Assembly (NCBI RefSeq): GCF_002776695.1
Contig: NZ_LFJC01000003.1
Location: 2,328,317 to 2,392,316, forward strand
From: Bradyrhizobium nitroreducens
GTDB lineage: Bacteria; Pseudomonadota; Alphaproteobacteria; Rhizobiales; Xanthobacteraceae
Reading direction: 5' to 3'
DNA: 64,000 bases
The notes under the pieces were generated by a model. It did no database searches. It saw only the letters and a program-made list of their open reading frames with translations, and was not told the DNA's origin. The position numbers were made by a program, and so were the translations under genes. Of this stretch, positions 35,768 through 43,775 are shown one piece after another (the first letter of the stretch is position 1; each line of letters begins with the position of its first letter).

Positions 35768-37156
35768 GTGAACTCTTCACCAAGCTCGATGCTTTCGACC
35801 ACAGAAAATCGCCTGTTCGACCAGTCCGCGCTCTCCGATCTCGCGCAGCGGCTGGTGGAGGCGGCGCGGCGCGCCGGCGCGGACGCTGCCGATGCGGTCG
35901 CGGTGCGCGGCGTCTCGCAAGGTGTCGAGGTACGCGACGGACGCGTCGAGGAATCCGAGCGGTCCGAAGGCGACGATGTCGGCCTGCGCGTGCTGGTCGG
36001 CCAGCGCCAGGCGGTGGTCTCCACCAACGACGTCAGCGGCGACGCCGTCACCAAGCTCGCCGAACGCGCGGTCGCGATGGCACGCGTCGCGCCCGACGAC
36101 AAATATGTCGGCCTCGCCGATCCCGCGCTGCTCGCGCGCGACTTTCCCGATCTCGATCTGCTCGATCCGAACGTGCCCGCCACCAGCGAACTCGAGCGCC
36201 GCGCGCTCGCGGCCGAAGCCGCCGCGCTCGCCGTGAAGGGCGTGACCAAGTCCGGCGGCGCCTCGGCCTCCGCGGGCATGGGCGGCATGGTGCTCGTCAC
36301 CTCGACCGGCTTCCATGGCTCCTATCTGCGCTCCAGCCAGGGCATCTCGGCCACCGCGATCGCGGGCGAGGGCACCGGCATGGAACGCGACTACGATTTC
36401 ACCTCGGCGCCGCACGGCGGCGATTTGCTGTCGCCCGAGGTCGTCGGCCGTTCTGCCGGCGAGCGCACCGTGGCGCGCTACAATCCGCGCAAGGTCGAAA
36501 CCTGCAAGGTGCCCGTCGTGTTCGATCCGCGCGTCGCGGGCTCCCTGGTCGGCCACCTCGTCGGCGCCATCAACGGCGCCTCGATCGCGCGCAAGACCAG
36601 CTTCCTGAAGGACAAGCTTGGCCAGCAGCTGTTCGCCAGGAACATTCGCATCATCGACGATCCCCTGCGCAAGCGCGGCCTGCGCTCGCAGACTTTCGAC
36701 GCCGAGGGCGTCGCGGTGAAGAAGACCGCGCTGGTCGACGAAGGCGTGCTGACGACCTGGCTGCTCGACTGCGCCACGGCGCGCGAGCTTGGCCTCACCA
36801 CCACCGGCCACGCCCATCGCGGCGTCTCGTCGTCGCCCTCGCCCGGGCCGTACAATCTGCATCTCGAAGCCGGCACGCCGACGCCCGCCGAGCTGATCTC
36901 CGACATCAAGCAGGGATTCTACGTCACCGACCTGATCGGCTCGGGGGTGAACGGCGTCACCGGCGATTACAGCCGCGGCGCCTCCGGCTTCTGGATCGAG
37001 AATGGCGAGATCACCTATCCCGTCAGCGAGGTGACGATCGCCGGCCATCTGTTCGAGATCTTCAAGTCGATGCAGCCGGCGAACAATCTCGAATTCCGCT
37101 ACGGCATCAATGCGCCGACGGTGCGCATCGAGGGTTTGACGCTTGGCGGACGCTGA
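35768..37156 (+). CDS. pmbA: TldD/PmbA family protein (PmbA)
   Basis: About 462-residue member of the TldD/PmbA family; PmbA is the inactive partner of the TldD metalloprotease that processes peptides such as microcins and antitoxins. Recognisable parts are ADAVAVRGVSQGVEVRDG at the N-terminus, GAINGASIARKTSFLKDKLG in the middle and IENGEITYPVSEVTIAGHL at the C-terminus. GTG 35768 has AGGA seven bases before it; ATG 35789 is an alternative. First gene of the block leading to lpxK. Confidence 0.9.
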   Translation: MNSSPSSMLSTTENRLFDQSALSDLAQRLVEAARRAGADAADAVAVRGVSQGVEVRDGRVEESERSEGDDVGLRVLVGQRQAVVSTNDVSGDAVTKLAERAVAMARVAPDDKYVGLADPALLARDFPDLDLLDPNVPATSELERRALAAEAAALAVKGVTKSGGASASAGMGGMVLVTSTGFHGSYLRSSQGISATAIAGEGTGMERDYDFTSAPHGGDLLSPEVVGRSAGERTVARYNPRKVETCKVPVVFDPRVAGSLVGHLVGAINGASIARKTSFLKDKLGQQLFARNIRIIDDPLRKRGLRSQTFDAEGVAVKKTALVDEGVLTTWLLDCATARELGLTTTGHAHRGVSSSPSPGPYNLHLEAGTPTPAELISDIKQGFYVTDLIGSGVNGVTGDYSRGASGFWIENGEITYPVSEVTIAGHLFEIFKSMQPANNLEFRYGINAPTVRIEGLTLGGR

Positions 37157-37961
37157 CGCGAACTCCCCGGACGAAGCCATCCTGACGCGCGACGCGGCGC
37201 TGCTGCAAGACACGGTGCGGGAAGCGGGCGCGCTGGCGCAGTCGATGTTCCGCACCGAGCTGAAGAAGTGGACCAAGGGTGCCTCCTCGCCGGTGTCGGA
37301 AGCCGACATCGCCGTCAACGACCTGCTCGAAACGCGCCTGCGCAATGCGACGCCGGATTACGGCTGGCTGTCGGAGGAGAGCGCCGACGACGTCGCCCGG
37401 CTGTCGCGGCGGCTGACCTGGATCGTCGATCCCATCGACGGTACGCGCAACTACCTCAACGGCCATGAGGATTGGTGCGTCAGCGTCGCGCTGGTCGAGG
37501 ACGCCGCGCCGGTGCTGGCCGCGGTGTTCGCACCTGTCAGCGGCGAGTTCTTCTTCGCGGCGCGCGGCCAGGGCACGACGCTGAACGGCAGGGCCGTGCA
37601 GGCGTCGCCCGGATCGGCGCTCGACTTTGCCCGCGTCGCCGGCCCGAAGCCGATGGTGGAGCGGCTCAATACCGCCGGCGGCGACATCAAGCTGCATCCG
37701 CGAATCGGCTCGCTCGCGCTACGCCTGTGCCGGGTCGCCCATGGCGCGCTGGATGCGGCTTTTGCGGGGGGCAACAGCCATGATTGGGACCTTGCGGCGG
37801 CCGATTTGATCGTGCAGGAAGCCGATGGTAGGATGAGCGACCTCTCCGGAGAACCCATCCTCTATAACCGCCGGGAAGTGGCGCACGGGGTGCTGGTGGC
37901 AGCGGGACGCGATCGTCATGCGGGCATAGTCGCGCATTTTCGAAACCGTCCCTTGGCCTAA
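37143..37961 (+). CDS. Inositol-monophosphatase-family phosphatase (CysQ-like)
   Basis: 272-residue Mg-dependent phosphatase of the IMPase/FBPase/CysQ superfamily. Metal-site motifs are EES (WLSEES), DPIDGTRNYLNG and WDLAAADLI. The substrate could be inositol phosphate or 3'-phosphoadenosine 5'-phosphate. It starts at a TTG inside the end of pmbA, so translation is coupled. Confidence 0.9.
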   Translation: MADADANSPDEAILTRDAALLQDTVREAGALAQSMFRTELKKWTKGASSPVSEADIAVNDLLETRLRNATPDYGWLSEESADDVARLSRRLTWIVDPIDGTRNYLNGHEDWCVSVALVEDAAPVLAAVFAPVSGEFFFAARGQGTTLNGRAVQASPGSALDFARVAGPKPMVERLNTAGGDIKLHPRIGSLALRLCRVAHGALDAAFAGGNSHDWDLAAADLIVQEADGRMSDLSGEPILYNRREVAHGVLVAAGRDRHAGIVAHFRNRPLA

Positions 37962-38023
37962 GGCGCTTTTCGTCGTGCTTCTCGAACACTGCTTTGCCGG
38001 GCAGACCGTTAGGAACAGAAGTC

Positions 38024-38266
38024 ATGCCAGATAGTGCCCCGCAACAACTGCTTCACCTCGTCATCGGCGGCGAGCTCGTCGATCTCAAGGGCAACACCTT
38101 CAAGAATCTCGACGACGTCGAAATCGTCGGCCTCTATCCGAACTATGCGGCCGCCCATGCCGCCTGGCGGGCCAAGGCGCAGTCGACGGTCGACAACGCG
38201 CAGATGCGCTATTTCATCGTCCATCTCCACCGGCTGCTCGACCCCAATCAAGAACCGGCGCGTTGA
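38024..38266 (+). CDS. DUF4170 domain protein
   Basis: 80-residue single-domain protein (LHLVIGGELVDLKGNTFKN, EIVGLYPNYAAAHAAWRAKA, RYFIVHLHRLLDP). This family regularly sits between an IMPase gene and the DUF374 acyltransferase in Rhizobiales. Its role is unknown. The ATG follows TAGGAAC and the stop overlaps the next TTG start. Confidence 0.9.
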   Translation: MPDSAPQQLLHLVIGGELVDLKGNTFKNLDDVEIVGLYPNYAAAHAAWRAKAQSTVDNAQMRYFIVHLHRLLDPNQEPAR

Positions 38267-38976
38267 AAAAACTGCTTCGCAATACGCTGCGAAGCAGCTG
38301 GTTTCAGCGTGCCGTCGGGGTTCTGGCGGCCGAATATCTGCGTCTGGTCTGGCGGACCAACAAATTCACGTTCGATCCGCCCGACGTCTACGACATCGTC
38401 GAGCCGCAGATCCCCGCGATCTTCGCCTTCTGGCACGGCCAGCATTTCCTCACCCCCTTCATCAAGAACAAGGCCTCCTACCGGGCCAAGGTCCTGATCT
38501 CCCGTCACCGCGACGGCGAGTTCAACGCCATCGCGGTGGAGCGGCTCGGCATCGGCCTGATCCGCGGTTCCGGCGATCACGGCAGCGCCTTCCACCGCAA
38601 GGGTGGCGTCGGCGCCTTCAAGGAAATGGTGCGGACGCTCCAGGACGGCTGTAATGTCGCGCTGACCGCCGATGTCCCCAAGCGCGCACGCGTGGCCGGG
38701 CTCGGCATCATCATGCTGGCACGGGAATCGGGGCGGCCGATCATGCCTTTTGCGATGGCGACCAGCCGCTTCATCCGGCTGAAGAACTGGGACCGCACCA
38801 CCATCAACCTGCCGTTCGGCCGGGGCGCGCTGGTCGGCATCAAGGAAATCCACGTTCCCGCGGATGCCGACGCCGCCACGATGGAGGCGCTGCGGCTGGA
38901 GCTGGAAGAGACGTTGAACGAGGCGACCCGCCGCGCCTACGCGCAGCTCGGCCGCCCGGGTCCGCAAGATGCCTAA
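38263..38976 (+). CDS. DUF374 lysophospholipid-acyltransferase-like protein
   Basis: 237-residue inner-membrane-associated acyltransferase of the DUF374 family. It has an N-terminal membrane-proximal helix, FWHGQHFLTPFIKN and SRHRDGEFNAIAVERLGIGLI. The HX4D catalytic pair of acyltransferases appears as the H and D of SRHRDGE in modified spacing. The gene context (waaA, lpxK) points to lipid A or LPS-inner-core assembly. TTG start coupled to DUF4170. Confidence 0.87.
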   Translation: MKKLLRNTLRSSWFQRAVGVLAAEYLRLVWRTNKFTFDPPDVYDIVEPQIPAIFAFWHGQHFLTPFIKNKASYRAKVLISRHRDGEFNAIAVERLGIGLIRGSGDHGSAFHRKGGVGAFKEMVRTLQDGCNVALTADVPKRARVAGLGIIMLARESGRPIMPFAMATSRFIRLKNWDRTTINLPFGRGALVGIKEIHVPADADAATMEALRLELEETLNEATRRAYAQLGRPGPQDA

Positions 38977-40285
38977 ATCACTGCCCATCGCGCTGCCGAT
39001 CACGCTGCGGATGTACCGGCGTCTGGCCTCGGGTCTGGTGCCGCTCGCACCTGCGCTGATCAAGCGCCGGCTGAGGCAGGGCAAGGAAGATCCCGCACGC
39101 GTCGGCGAGCGGCGGGGGCTGTCCCGCGACGTGCGGCCGCACGGCCCGCTGGTCTGGATCCACGGCGCCAGCGTCGGCGAGGTGCTGGCCGCGGCGGCGC
39201 TGATCGAGCGTCTGCGCGATCTCAATCTGCGTATCCTGCTCACCTCCGGCACCGTCACCTCGGCCGCGGTGGTGGCGAAGCGCTTTCCGCCCGACGTCAT
39301 CCATCAATACGTGCCGTATGATTCGCCGCGCTATGTCGCGCGCTTCCTCGACCATTGGAAGCCGTCGCTGGCGCTGTTCATCGAATCCGATCTGTGGCCG
39401 AACCTGATCCTCGCCGGTGCAGCGCGCCGCGTGCCCATGGTGCTGATCAACGGGCGGATGTCGCCGCGGTCGTTCCCGCGCTGGCGGCGCATGCACGGCA
39501 CCATCTCGGCGCTGCTGTCGCGGTTCGACATCTGCCTGGCGCAGTCGAAGACCGATGCGGAGCGTTTCGCCACGCTCGGCGGCCGCGACGTCGTCACCAC
39601 GGGCAATCTCAAGCTCGACGTGGCGGCGCCGCCGGCCGATCCCGCCAAGCTCGAACGGCTGATGGCGATGACGCGCGGGCGACCGATCATCGTCGCGGCC
39701 TCGACCCATCCGGGCGAGGACGAGATGCTGGTCGCGGCGCATCGCAGCCTCGTCGGTTTCTTCCCGCAGCTCCTCACCGTGATCGTGCCGCGGCATCCCG
39801 ATCGCGGCTCCTCGATCGCCGGTCTGATCACGGCCTCCGGCCTCACGCCGGCGTTGCGCTCGCGCGAGGAGCTGCCGACCGCGACCACCGATGTCTATGT
39901 CGCCGACACCATGGGCGAGCTCGGCCTGTTCTACCGCCTCTCGCCGATCGTGTTCATGGGCGGATCGCTGATCCGTCACGGCGGCCAGAATCCGATCGAG
40001 GCGATCAAGCTCGGGGCTGCGATCGTGCATGGTCCGCACGTCTTCAACTTCGCCGACGTCTATGAGGCGCTCGATGCGAGCGGCGGTGCGAGGCAGGCCG
40101 ACACGCAGGAGGCGCTGGTCAAGCAGCTCGGCCAGTTGCTGGCCGACCCTGTCATGCGCGAGAAGATGCAGCGCGCAGGCCTGGGCGTGGTCGACCAGCT
40201 CGGCGGCGCGCTGGAGCGCACCATGACGGCGCTCGAGCCCTATCTGCTGCAATTGCGAATCGAGATGGGGGCCGCCAATGCGTGA
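38969..40285 (+). CDS. waaA: 3-deoxy-D-manno-octulosonic acid transferase WaaA (KdtA)
   Basis: 438-residue GT-B glycosyltransferase that adds Kdo to lipid IVA in LPS synthesis. Typical motifs are RRLASGL at the N-terminus, WIHGASVGEVLAAAALI, FIESDLWPNLI, AASTHPGEDE and GGSLIRHGGQNPIEA. It overlaps DUF374 upstream and lpxK downstream by 8 bases each, which shows a coupled LPS operon. Confidence 0.95.
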   Translation: MPKSLPIALPITLRMYRRLASGLVPLAPALIKRRLRQGKEDPARVGERRGLSRDVRPHGPLVWIHGASVGEVLAAAALIERLRDLNLRILLTSGTVTSAAVVAKRFPPDVIHQYVPYDSPRYVARFLDHWKPSLALFIESDLWPNLILAGAARRVPMVLINGRMSPRSFPRWRRMHGTISALLSRFDICLAQSKTDAERFATLGGRDVVTTGNLKLDVAAPPADPAKLERLMAMTRGRPIIVAASTHPGEDEMLVAAHRSLVGFFPQLLTVIVPRHPDRGSSIAGLITASGLTPALRSREELPTATTDVYVADTMGELGLFYRLSPIVFMGGSLIRHGGQNPIEAIKLGAAIVHGPHVFNFADVYEALDASGGARQADTQEALVKQLGQLLADPVMREKMQRAGLGVVDQLGGALERTMTALEPYLLQLRIEMGAANA

Positions 40286-41294
40286 GCCGGCCTTCTGGTA
40301 CCGGCCACGTTCGCTTCCATCCTATGCGTTATGGCCGCTCGGAGCCCTCTACGGCGCCATCGCGGAGCGGCGCATGCTGCGCAAGGGCACGGATGCCGGC
40401 ATTCCCGTGATCTGCGTCGGCAATTACCACGTCGGCGGCGCCGGCAAGACCCCGACCGTATTGGCGCTGACGAAATTGCTGCGCGAGCTCGGCGAGACGC
40501 CGGTGGTGCTCAGCCGCGGCTATGGCGGTCGCCTCAAGGGCCCCGTCATGGTCGACCGCGAACGGCACAAGGCCGCCGATGTCGGCGACGAGCCCTTGAT
40601 GATGGCGCGCGACGTCCCGGTTGCGGTGGCGCGCGACCGCCTCGACGGCGTCGCGCTGGCGAAGTCGCGAGGCGCCACCGTGATCCTGATGGACGACGGT
40701 TTCCAGAACCCGCGCCTTTTGAAGGATGCCTCGTTGATCGTGATCGACAGCGAGCGCGGCCTCGGCAACGGCGCGGTGTTTCCCGCAGGCCCCCTGCGCG
40801 CGCCGTTGAACGCCCAGCTCTCGCGCACCGACGCGCTGGTGCTGATCGGCGACGGCCGCGCCGCCAACGAGGTCGCGGCGGAGCTTGCCAAGCGCGACAA
40901 GCCGGAGCTGCGCGCGCGCCTGAAACCGGACGCGGCCTCGCTCGCGCAGTTGTTCGGCAAGCGCGTTCTCGCCTTCGCCGGCATCGGCGATCCCGAACGG
41001 TTCTTCCGCACGCTTCGTGCTGGCGGCATCGACGTCGCGCGCACGCGGCGCTTTGCCGACCACCACATGTTCTCGCGCGAGGAGATCGCCGCCCTCGCGG
41101 CCGACGCCGCGCGCGAGCAGCTCACGCTGGTGACGACGGAGAAGGACCTCGCGCGCCTGCGCGGCAACGAGGGCGTGCCAGACGGCATCGTGCCGTTCGC
41201 CGTCCAGCTCGAATTCGACGATCCCGCCAAGCTGCGGCAGCTGATCAGCGATCATCTCTACAAGGCGCGCGAGCGGCGGTTTTCCAGGCGCTGA
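40278..41294 (+). CDS. lpxK: Tetraacyldisaccharide 4'-kinase LpxK
   Basis: 338-residue inner-membrane kinase that phosphorylates the 4' position of the lipid A precursor. The P-loop is GNYHVGGAGKTPT. LSRGYGGRLKGPVMVD, DDGFQNPRLLKD and FADHHMFSREEI are family landmarks. Last gene of the pmbA-to-lpxK run; an E-type palindromic repeat follows. Confidence 0.95.
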   Translation: MREPAFWYRPRSLPSYALWPLGALYGAIAERRMLRKGTDAGIPVICVGNYHVGGAGKTPTVLALTKLLRELGETPVVLSRGYGGRLKGPVMVDRERHKAADVGDEPLMMARDVPVAVARDRLDGVALAKSRGATVILMDDGFQNPRLLKDASLIVIDSERGLGNGAVFPAGPLRAPLNAQLSRTDALVLIGDGRAANEVAAELAKRDKPELRARLKPDAASLAQLFGKRVLAFAGIGDPERFFRTLRAGGIDVARTRRFADHHMFSREEIAALAADAAREQLTLVTTEKDLARLRGNEGVPDGIVPFAVQLEFDDPAKLRQLISDHLYKARERRFSRR

Positions 41295-41316
41295 TCTCAC
41301 CGCTGGCCCCGGATCT

Positions 41317-41407
41317 CGTAGGGTGGTCAAAGGCGCCCTTGCGCCGTGCCCACGATCTGTTGCGTTCGGAGACAGGTGGTGGGCACGCTCCGCTTTGCCC
41401 GCCCTAC
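41317..41407. repeat. Intergenic palindromic repeat (GTGGGCACGCT..TTTGCCC type), copy 1
   Basis: Unit reading CGTAGGGTGGTCAAAGGCGC ... GGTGGGCACGCTCCGCTTTG ..CCTAC. Together with the copy at 41811-41899 it flanks the PsiF-like gene on both sides. Confidence 0.7.
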
Positions 41408-41475
41408 AGCACCTCGCATTCAGGCGGCATTCATCGCAAGACCCCTATCCATCTCGAACGATCCTGGAGACTACG

Positions 41476-41781
41476 ATGAAATCGACGTCCGCCGCCGTCG
41501 CCGCCAGCCTTGTGTGCCTGATTGTTGCGCCGGTGTTGGCGCAAACGACGCCATCCGCAAGTCCGACTGCCACGGTGCCGGTTCCCGCGACCAAGCGCGT
41601 GACGTGCCTTGCCACGACGGCGAGCCTGAAGGGGCAGGACAAGCGCGATCAGCTGCAGCTCTGCCTGGCGCAGGCGCGGCTCGACTGCCTGAAGCAGGCG
41701 ATCGATCAGAAGATCGTCGGCGAGAGCAGGAAGAGCTTTATCAAGACCTGCGTGGGCGGCGATGCGACCGAGCAGCAATAG
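41476..41781 (+). CDS. Small exported PsiF-like protein
   Basis: 101-residue exported protein with a signal peptide ending PVLAQ, a Thr/Pro linker and a Cys-containing helical domain. The end (CLKQAIDQKIVGESRKSFIK then TC) resembles the PsiF repeat of phosphate-starvation proteins. The fit is by pattern only. A CTGGAGA ribosome site precedes the ATG. Confidence 0.7.
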   Translation: MKSTSAAVAASLVCLIVAPVLAQTTPSASPTATVPVPATKRVTCLATTASLKGQDKRDQLQLCLAQARLDCLKQAIDQKIVGESRKSFIKTCVGGDATEQQ

Positions 41782-41810
41782 CACAACGGCGCCGCGAGCT
41801 CGGTCTCGCA

Positions 41811-41899
41811 GCGTGGGCAAAGGCGCAAAGCGCCGTGCCCACGGTCTCTTCGCGATCGAGACGATCAACGTGGGCACGCTTCGCTTTGCCCAGCCTACG
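41811..41899. repeat. Intergenic palindromic repeat (GTGGGCACGCT..TTTGCCC type), copy 2
   Basis: GCGTGGGCAAAGGCGCAAAG ... GTGGGCACGCTTCGCTTTGC ..CCTAC. Same family as 41317-41407, in the same orientation. Confidence 0.7.
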
Positions 41900-41920
41900 A
41901 GAGTTACGGGAGCGGAAAGC

Positions 41921-42148
41921 TCAGGCTTGCGGCTTCGGCGCGTTCGGGAAATGTCGCTGCAGGACGGCAGCGGGCGTGGCGTAGGCTTCCTGCAGATCCA
42001 CGCTCCAGTACTTCAGCTCGTCGAGCGGGATCCGCACGTCGGTGATCGCGCAGCGCACGAACGTTCCCGGCGAGATCACGCGGAAATCGCCGTCGAGATA
42101 TTGCACCTGCGCTTCGCCATGGCCCGAGGGGCCGAACTTGTTCAGCAC
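41921..42148 (-). CDS. DUF2093 domain protein
   Basis: 75-residue cytosolic protein of the DUF2093 family (EAQVQYLDGDFRVISPGTFV, CAITDVRIPLDELKYWSVDL, YATPAAVLQRHF). It is conserved in Rhizobiales near lpxK and xseA. Function unknown. It lies alone on the minus strand. Confidence 0.92.
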   Translation of the reverse strand: MLNKFGPSGHGEAQVQYLDGDFRVISPGTFVRCAITDVRIPLDELKYWSVDLQEAYATPAAVLQRHFPNAPKPQA

Positions 42149-42324
42149 GGTCGAAAGTCTCCGTGGAAGGCCGCTTCAGGCAAACGCCGGGAGGGCACGA
42201 TGTGTTGGACGGGATTTAGCATAGATAGGCAGGCTTGTCCGCCCGTTAAACCCACCGGTTTGTGATGTTTTGCCTCCGTTCCCGCGTGATAAGCCTCGGC
42301 CGAAGGATCTTGCGGCAGAGTCCG

Positions 42325-43152
42325 ATGCGCCTTCCGTTAACCACCGCCCTGTTCCTGACGCTGTTGATGTCGGCGGCGCCCGCCGCGCCGGCGCCGCAAG
42401 CAGTCGAGATTCCGCTGGCATCGGGCGTCCTCCATGCGCAGCTCTACAAGCCCGAGGGCGCAGGCCCGTTTCCGACCGTGATCGCGCTGCATGGCTGCGG
42501 CGGGCTCAGCAGCCATTCCGACGCCGTGCTGCCGCGTTATCGCGACTGGGCCGAGCGCCTGCTCAAGGCTGGCAATGCCGTGCTGTGGCCCGACAGCTAC
42601 GGCTCGCGCGAGCTCGGGCCGCAATGCCGCGTCAAGGAGATGCACGTCAAGGCGCGGCGCGAGCGCGTCGCCGACATCGCGGCGACGAAGAGCTGGCTGA
42701 TGAAGCAGAACTGGGTGGCGCGCGACCGCGTCAGCCTGATGGGCTGGGCCAACGGCGCCAGCGCGCTGCTCTGGGCGGTGCGTCCGCAAAGCGTGGCGCG
42801 CGATCTCGGGCCCGATTTCCGCGCGGCGATCGCGTTCTATCCGGATTGCCGGATTTCCGCCGGCCTCGGCTGGAGCACGCGGGTGCCGACGCTGGTGCTG
42901 ATCGGCGCCGATGACGACGTCTCGTCGCCGCCGGCGTGCCGCCAGATGGTCGAGGGCGCGCACGGCCGCAGCGCGCTCGCGCGCATCGTGGTCTATCCCG
43001 GCGCCTATCACGATTTCGACCGCGCCAACACGCCGCTGCACGCAGCGGCCGGCACTGGCGATGCCGCCGCGCCCGAGCGCGGCCATCTCGGCACGGATGC
43101 GCAGGCCCGCGCGGAGTCGCAGAAAGAGGTGGTGCAGTGGCTGGCGCGCTAA
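42325..43152 (+). CDS. Exported dienelactone-hydrolase-fold protein with Ala at the nucleophile
   Basis: 275-residue exported alpha/beta-hydrolase of the dienelactone hydrolase type. A signal peptide is followed by the oxyanion-loop motif ALHGCGGL. The nucleophile elbow reads LMGWANGAS, so the expected Ser or Cys is Ala. The later Asp (GADDDVSSP) and His (GAYHDFD) of the triad are kept. It may therefore be a non-catalytic or altered member. ATG 42325 opens the signal sequence; a second frame start at 42262 is less likely. Confidence 0.82.
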   Translation: MRLPLTTALFLTLLMSAAPAAPAPQAVEIPLASGVLHAQLYKPEGAGPFPTVIALHGCGGLSSHSDAVLPRYRDWAERLLKAGNAVLWPDSYGSRELGPQCRVKEMHVKARRERVADIAATKSWLMKQNWVARDRVSLMGWANGASALLWAVRPQSVARDLGPDFRAAIAFYPDCRISAGLGWSTRVPTLVLIGADDDVSSPPACRQMVEGAHGRSALARIVVYPGAYHDFDRANTPLHAAAGTGDAAAPERGHLGTDAQARAESQKEVVQWLAR

Positions 43153-43162
43153 TGGAAGTGCC

Positions 43163-43284
43163 GTAGCCCGGATGGAGCCAACGGGTCGGCGCAACGCGCC
43201 GCCCGATGACAGGCTCCGCGCAATCCGGGACGGTGCAACGTGTGGCACGATCCCCGGATTACGCTGCGCTCCATCCGGGCTACG
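43163..43284. repeat. Intergenic palindromic repeat (GTAGCCCGGATGGAGC type), copy 1
   Basis: Starts GTAGCCCGGATGGAGCCAAC and ends GCTGCGCTCCATCCGGGCTAC, forming a long stem. Two more copies lie at 54380-54464 and 60156-60241. Confidence 0.8.
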
Positions 43285-43447
43285 GATTCTCGAGCGGGGC
43301 CGCCAGGGGAACAACGTGAGGCGAGCAGCCCCGCATCGACCACCGCCCTGCACGGAGTGCGGCCGACCGTGCATTGACGGATCGCGCGCGCCGCCGGTTT
43401 CAACGCGCGACGGCGCCTTAGTTCGACCATGATGTCGATTAAACGCA

Positions 43448-43600
43448 ATGCTCATGCGCAACCGCATCACCCTGTTCTCCGCAATCGCCGTCTTCACCGT
43501 CGCGATCTTCCTGTACGAGGCCCACGCCGGCGCTCCACAGCGCGCGCCGGAGCATTGCGGCTTCTGGACCACGATCGACGCGGGATTGTCCTGTAGGTAG
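43448..43600 (+). CDS. 50-residue exported peptide, function unknown
   Basis: Short open frame (MLMRNRITLFSAIAVFTVAI as N-terminus) with a clear signal-like segment followed by a short mature part with two cysteines (EHCGFWTTIDAGLSCR). A second ATG at 43454 is possible. It sits alone between two palindromic repeats. Codon use is like the genome. It is too short for most callers, and support rests on the signal peptide and the paired cysteines. Confidence 0.5.
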   Translation: MLMRNRITLFSAIAVFTVAIFLYEAHAGAPQRAPEHCGFWTTIDAGLSCR

Positions 43601-43620
43601 GGGGCTCCCTTTGCCAATCC

Positions 43621-43751
43621 CGTCACCCTGAGGTGCTCGCCTCTTCGGCGAGCCTCGAAGGGCGACGGCCCGGCTGCATCTCGGCCGTGCATCCTTCGAG
43701 GCTCACCACGCGATGCGTTCGCATCGCATGGTTCGCACCTCAGGATGACGG
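43621..43751. repeat. Intergenic repeat (CCTGAGG..CCTCAGGATGACG type), copy 1
   Basis: Begins CGTCACCCTGAGGTGC and ends GCACCTCAGGATGACG, with inner CTTCGAGG/CCTTCGAGG arms. A related unit lies at 46599-46758. Confidence 0.75.
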
Positions 43752-43775
43752 GTCTGATAGTGCCGCCCTCGCGCC

